The notes below the pieces were generated by a model, which was not told where the DNA came from, ran no database searches, and saw nothing but the letters and a program-made list of their open reading frames with translations. Below are positions 60,502-64,000 of a stretch of DNA of 64,000 bases, one piece after another. The first letter of the stretch is position 1. Every line of letters starts with the position of its first letter. Origin of the DNA: UBA6168 sp041392505 (GTDB taxonomy: Bacteria; Bacteroidota; Bacteroidia; Chitinophagales; Saprospiraceae); contig JAWKLX010000036.1 in NCBI GenBank assembly GCA_041392505.1, forward strand, positions 1 through 64,000, given 5' to 3'. A program made the position numbers and the translations under genes.

Positions 60502-60536
60502 TAAAGGTTCATAAATTTTAAATTCATGAACCTTTA
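60502..60536. terminator. Hairpin between fmt and the GloVer-repeat gene
   Basis: The arms taaaggttcat (60502-60512) and atgaacctttа-type reverse complement (60526-60536) continue inward as aattt/aaatt with one mismatch. The hairpin lies between convergent stops. Confidence 0.65.
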
Positions 60537-60551
60537 ATCCACTAATACTTA

Positions 60552-63098
60552 TCAATATTTATTAACAATTATTTTTTTGCTGAAATAACCATCATTTGTC
60601 TCAATGGATAAAAAATAAATGCCATTTTTCCAGCTATTACTTTGCCCTGATAAATAAACATTTAATTGCACAAAATCACCTGTCGTATTTCCCAATAATT
60701 TTCCTGACTCATCATAGATATTTAAGGTTGCCTTTTTATCTATTGAAAATTCATTTTCCCAAATTAAAGTGATCGGACCATTTGTTGGGTTGGGCACAAT
60801 GGACAAGCCTGATAGACGATCTTTTTCTACATTGGCACTTGCTTGCAAAACCCAAACCAAGCCTCCGTTTGGCTCGGCACCACCATTTGCATAGCCTTTG
60901 AAATCATGGATTTTTTCAAATGCCGAACCATCAGGTTTAATTCTAAAAACAACGCCTTGGTCGAATTCACCCCCAGCTTTGGTCACGCCATAAAGCCAAT
61001 CACCGGTAGGAGAGGACATCAAACTGCCTTGCGGTGAAATCCCATTGATCACATCCAAATGATGGATGGTTTCAAAGGTCTGGCCATCCGTAGAAATTCG
61101 GTAAATTGTCCCAACGAGGTTGTTACCGCCATTGATGGTCATCCCGTACAAAAAGCCATCGTGGTTGGAAACAAGTGGGCCGGCAGGTGTGCCGTTTGCA
61201 GTTTGGTTAAAATTTTTCAGCACTTCAAAATTGCTTCCGTCCTTTTTCAATCTGAACAAAGTCCCCTCTTCGTCGGAGGATGAACTTCCTCCAAAAACGG
61301 TAACACCGTAGAGTAGTTGGTCATTACCTTCCAACAAGTTGTACCGTGGCGCCCGACCTGTATTTCCGTTGGAAACAAAATGGTAGATCGCTTCCAGGTT
61401 AGAGCCATCTTTATCCAGCCTAAAAATGGTGCCCGCACCAGTATTGCCACCGCTTTGGGTCGCTCCGTACAATTTGCCATCAGAGCCCTCGATCAGGCCT
61501 GCCTGTGGCAAAGCACCCAACTCACCAACAATGGAGAAGGTATGTAACAATGAAAAAGCACTGTTGGATGGGTCCATTTTAAAGATAGTTCCGTTGTTGA
61601 ATTCGCCCTTGTAAGTGGCTGTTCCGTAGACCATCCCATCCGACCCCACCAGTAATGAACTGGATGGGGACGCACCCGATTGGCCATCAAAATGGTAAAT
61701 GGTTTCAAAGAAAGTGCCGTCGGCTTTCAGCCTAAATAAGGAGCCAAAGCCATGATCGCCACCTTCTTGAGTAGAGCCATACACCCAACCATTGCTGGCC
61801 AAGGAAGGCAAAGCGGTGGGGAAATAGCCGTTTACATTGGTTTTGGAAAAATCAACCAATTCAGTGAATCCGGAACCGTCCTCTTCTATGGAAAATAACG
61901 TACCGCCATTACTGTCTCCACCTTCTGAAGTGGTGCCATATAGTTGTCCGTTTGAAGCGGTGACCCCTGCATGGGGCTTCGCACCCGCTCCATCAAATTC
62001 ATGGATGACTGTAAACCCTGTCCCGTTTTTATTGATTTTATAAACAACTCCATTTTCATACGTGCCTCCTCTCTGGGTCGTGCCGTACAGCGCCCCATCT
62101 GCGCCTTCCTCCAGTTGGTTGCCTGCAAAAGGATTGCGGCCTTGGATATTGTTAAATTCATGCAAAATAGAGTAGTTGTCCCCATTTTTATCCATGCTAA
62201 AAACGATGCCTACATAGCTGGCACCACCTGAAAACGTCGTCCCGTACAATTTTCCATCGGATGCTTCCAGAAGGGTTCCGTACGGTTCATTGCCATCGTT
62301 TGGGTCGAAATTGAAAGTTTTCAATAATTGCAATCCAGTCCCATCTTTTTGGATTTTAAAAACGGAACCAGCCAGATCGGGCCCACCTGTATACAGCGTA
62401 CCATACAATGAGCCATTGCTATCCTCGATAAATCCACCAAAGGGATTGCGGCCGTCTTCGATACCCAAAAATGAATAGAGCATCGAAAACCCGGACCCAT
62501 CTTTGGCAATTTTATAAACTGTTCCGTCGCCGTATGATCCCCCTTGGTTGGCCATGCCGTATAAAAAACCATCGGGTGATTCATGCAGGGCTCCAATTGG
62601 CATCTCTCCATCCGCCCCATTGAAATGATGAAGGACTGAGAAATTGCCGCCATTTTTATCCAAACTATAAATGAGGCCAGCCGATTGGTCACCACCCAAA
62701 GTAGTGGTGCCGTAAAGCTTACCATCCGATCCTTCGATCGGGGCAGAGCGAGGGCCAGCTCCGTCATTTATGGTGAAGGAATGGAGTACCTCGAAGTTGC
62801 TGCCGTTCGCTTCTACTTTATAAACGCTACCCGATTTGGCTGTTCCGCCATCATACGTGACGCCATAAAATTTCCCATCCGACCCGAGCGTGAGGCCTGC
62901 ATAAACAGTATGTGGGCCGACCTCGTCGAAGTTATGTTGCAAGGTGAAATCTTTGCCATCTGGTGAAAGGGAGAAGATGGTGCCTGTATTGGAACTTCCA
63001 CCTTTGGAAGTGATGCCCATCAATTGAGGGGAGCTTTGCGAAAATGCCACCGCGGAGGTGATTAAAAGGAAAGCCAGCGTAAGGATGTTACGTGTCAT
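60552..63098 (-). CDS. Secreted tandem-repeat (GloVer-type) protein with T9SS type A sorting domain
   Basis: An 848-residue exported protein (signal ILTLAFLLITSAVAFSQS). From about 25 to 750 it consists of about 16 repeats of 45-50 residues with the pattern GSDGKLYGTTxxGGxxxxGTIFxLxKDGSxFxxLHxFxG, the choice-of-anchor GloVer repeat, which should form a beta-propeller or beta-solenoid-like body. The tail (LSIVPNPTNGPITLIWE ... NGIYFLSIETNDGYFSKKIIVNKY) is a type A T9SS sorting signal. Function is unknown; such proteins are thought to be surface-located or secreted. A weak TATATTTG box lies upstream on the minus strand at 63282-63289. It converges on fmt. Confidence 0.88.
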   Translation of the reverse strand: MTRNILTLAFLLITSAVAFSQSSPQLMGITSKGGSSNTGTIFSLSPDGKDFTLQHNFDEVGPHTVYAGLTLGSDGKFYGVTYDGGTAKSGSVYKVEANGSNFEVLHSFTINDGAGPRSAPIEGSDGKLYGTTTLGGDQSAGLIYSLDKNGGNFSVLHHFNGADGEMPIGALHESPDGFLYGMANQGGSYGDGTVYKIAKDGSGFSMLYSFLGIEDGRNPFGGFIEDSNGSLYGTLYTGGPDLAGSVFKIQKDGTGLQLLKTFNFDPNDGNEPYGTLLEASDGKLYGTTFSGGASYVGIVFSMDKNGDNYSILHEFNNIQGRNPFAGNQLEEGADGALYGTTQRGGTYENGVVYKINKNGTGFTVIHEFDGAGAKPHAGVTASNGQLYGTTSEGGDSNGGTLFSIEEDGSGFTELVDFSKTNVNGYFPTALPSLASNGWVYGSTQEGGDHGFGSLFRLKADGTFFETIYHFDGQSGASPSSSLLVGSDGMVYGTATYKGEFNNGTIFKMDPSNSAFSLLHTFSIVGELGALPQAGLIEGSDGKLYGATQSGGNTGAGTIFRLDKDGSNLEAIYHFVSNGNTGRAPRYNLLEGNDQLLYGVTVFGGSSSSDEEGTLFRLKKDGSNFEVLKNFNQTANGTPAGPLVSNHDGFLYGMTINGGNNLVGTIYRISTDGQTFETIHHLDVINGISPQGSLMSSPTGDWLYGVTKAGGEFDQGVVFRIKPDGSAFEKIHDFKGYANGGAEPNGGLVWVLQASANVEKDRLSGLSIVPNPTNGPITLIWENEFSIDKKATLNIYDESGKLLGNTTGDFVQLNVYLSGQSNSWKNGIYFLSIETNDGYFSKKIIVNKY

Positions 63099-63420
63099 AA
63101 GTGTTCGTTTTGGTTAATGTCTATGAGATGGCCACGGTTGGATTTTTTCAGTAAATACCAGCAATGGCGTCTTTTTATGTTTGACCAACTCAAGTTGCTG
63201 GTCAATTATATGTTCAATTTTTTCCTTTAAAAGAGATTGGAGTCGTAAATAGGGTAGGTTGTTATTCTGATTTTGGAAGGGCAAATATAAAATAATAGCC
63301 TTCGGATTTCCTATGCCTGAGGGTTGATTTATAAGCAAGCCTTTTAAAGCCTTACAAATTGAAAAATAAAGGGCTTTCTCCTAAAATGTCAACTTTCAAG
63401 AAGTCAAGGGAAATGGACGA

Positions 63421-63448
63421 ATTTTTACACGAGAGCCGAGGTTTTGAG
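63421..63448. repeat. Half-copy of the dispersed repeat at 31665-31692
   Basis: This matches the left arm of the 31674-31756 inverted repeat at 25 of 28 bases (shared core cacgagagccga and gttttg). The matching right arm is absent here. Confidence 0.6.
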
Positions 63449-63492
63449 ACCTGTTGATTGCACACAGAATAGCTCGTTGAAAATGAGCGGGA

Positions 63493-63680
63493 AAACATCT
63501 ACCATCTAGTAACCCCTGATTTCAATCAGGGGTGTTTAGGTATCCATGCCCCACATCTAACATCTTTTCAGAACATCACATCTGCCTGTAAATGTTGATG
63601 TTTTGTAAAGATGATAGATGCGTGTGGGGCATTCAGGATGCCCGCCGTTAAAACGGCGGGTTATTAGATGATAGATGTTT
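63493..63680. mobile_element. 188-bp nested palindromic (MITE-like) element
   Basis: Terminal inverted repeats of 23 bases (63493-63515, starting aaacatctaccatcta, and 63658-63680) match at 21 positions. Each arm carries its own hairpin at a mirrored place: acccctgat-ttca-atcaggggt (63512-63533) on the left, and cccgccgtt-aa-aacggcggg (63641-63660) on the right. The middle has gccccaca (63568 region) paired with tgtggggc (63623-63630). There is no coding sequence. Confidence 0.6.
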
Positions 63681-63761
63681 GCCGCACACCAATTCTATGG
63701 GTAATGGATAGGGTTTTTAGCCCCGCAAATTGAAAATTAATATTTGAGTATTCTTTTTTTT

Positions 63762-63853
63762 AAACACAATAGACACATTAGCATGTATTAGAATTTTCAG
63801 CCGCCAAAGGCGGCTGATCCAAAACTAATTTTACCTATGTGTCTAATGTGTTT
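63762..63853. repeat. Nested inverted repeat
   Basis: The outer arms aaacacaatagacacat (63762-63778) and atgtgtctaatgtgttt (63837-63853) match at 16 of 17 positions. The inner hairpin is cagccgcc-aaa-ggcggctg (63798-63816). Confidence 0.65.
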
Positions 63854-63928
63854 CAAAAAAGTCAATGCTTTTCTAAAATTATTAATTTTCAAAAGGGCTT
63901 TCTTATAAAAGTGGAATGAATGCATTTT

Positions 63929-63966
63929 GCAAGGCAGCCGGGGTTTCAAAACCCCGGCTGCCTTGC
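63929..63966. repeat. Perfect 18-bp G/C-rich hairpin
   Basis: The arms gcaaggcagccggggttt (63929-63946) and aaaccccggctgccttgc (63949-63966) flank a CA loop. No gene end is visible upstream on the plus strand; it may serve a gene beyond the window or be a repeat unit. Confidence 0.75.
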
Positions 63967-64000
63967 TAAAAATCAATCAATTTAGATAATTGAATCAATT

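Larger units (their letters stand above)
63099..64000. other. 902-base non-coding region rich in palindromes, running to the window end
   Basis: No convincing gene is present. The 74-residue minus-strand frame at 63114-63338 has no signal or family pattern. From 63420 on it holds a dispersed-repeat half-copy (63421-63448), a 188-bp palindromic element (63493-63680), a nested inverted repeat (63762-63853) and a perfect 18-bp hairpin (63929-63966). Confidence 0.6.

Noticed and set aside
63114..63338. 74-residue minus-strand frame
   Set aside because: No signal, domain or family pattern, and it lies in the upstream region of the GloVer-repeat gene.

Overview
The window reads as chromosomal DNA of a Bacteroidota bacterium, most likely of the Saprospiria (Lewinella/Haliscomenobacter-like). 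This is inferred from five things: type IX secretion (T9SS) type A and type B C-terminal sorting domains, PorP/SprF proteins, SprB-repeat adhesins, DUF5777 and CHU_C-type domains, and Bacteroidota-style promoters (TTTG, then TANNTTTG) with few recognisable Shine-Dalgarno sites. There is no rRNA, tRNA, CRISPR array, prophage or transposase gene.

Layout. 1-13 kb is mainly housekeeping: the tyrS 3' end, truC, a phosphofructokinase, a macro-domain protein, coaD, a Ca2+/Na+ antiporter, two small beta-barrels, a YjjG-type nucleotidase, pruA, a double OmpA-like protein, a membrane-anchored coiled-coil protein, and bshC (bacillithiol synthesis). 12.6-14.5 kb holds hscA, broken by a frameshift near its 3' end. 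14.9-22 kb has a beta-barrel/thrombospondin-3/OmpA protein, an M16 protease pair (one active, one lacking the zinc motif), ribD and a secreted thioredoxin-like protein. 22-28 kb has xseA-xseB, an M43 metalloprotease with a T9SS signal, mdh, an NlpC/P60 protein without its catalytic Cys, and YceI.

28.5-31.2 kb is an operon of three haem-type c-cytochrome lipoproteins around a DUF5777 outer-membrane beta-barrel. It looks like an extracytoplasmic electron-transfer module and is the best candidate here for an undescribed system. 31.9-38.3 kb carries a secreted transglutaminase-like protein, a stand-alone PorP/SprF protein, lpdA, a beta-barrel and a DUF4340 protein. 38.7-58.4 kb is dominated by giant secreted proteins: a 1020-residue dockerin-ended protein, a roughly 1980-residue P-domain/SprB-repeat adhesin (frameshifted at its 5' end, type A signal), and a 1688-residue CUB/PKD/P-domain/SprB adhesin (type B signal) directly followed by its PorP/SprF partner. 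A vanadium-haloperoxidase-like lipoprotein and a beta-barrel lie between them. 58.9-63.1 kb has an SCP2-like protein, fmt and a GloVer-repeat T9SS protein.

Non-coding DNA is rich in long, often perfect palindromes. Some are bidirectional terminators between convergent genes. At least three (2507-2760, 10079-10262, 63493-63680) are 184-254 bp elements with 20-23 bp near-perfect terminal inverted repeats and nested hairpins, like MITEs or palindromic repeat units. An orphan terminator at 34.9 kb, preceded by a well-formed nested stem-loop, suggests a small RNA gene. All functional statements are read from the sequence by eye; no database search was run.
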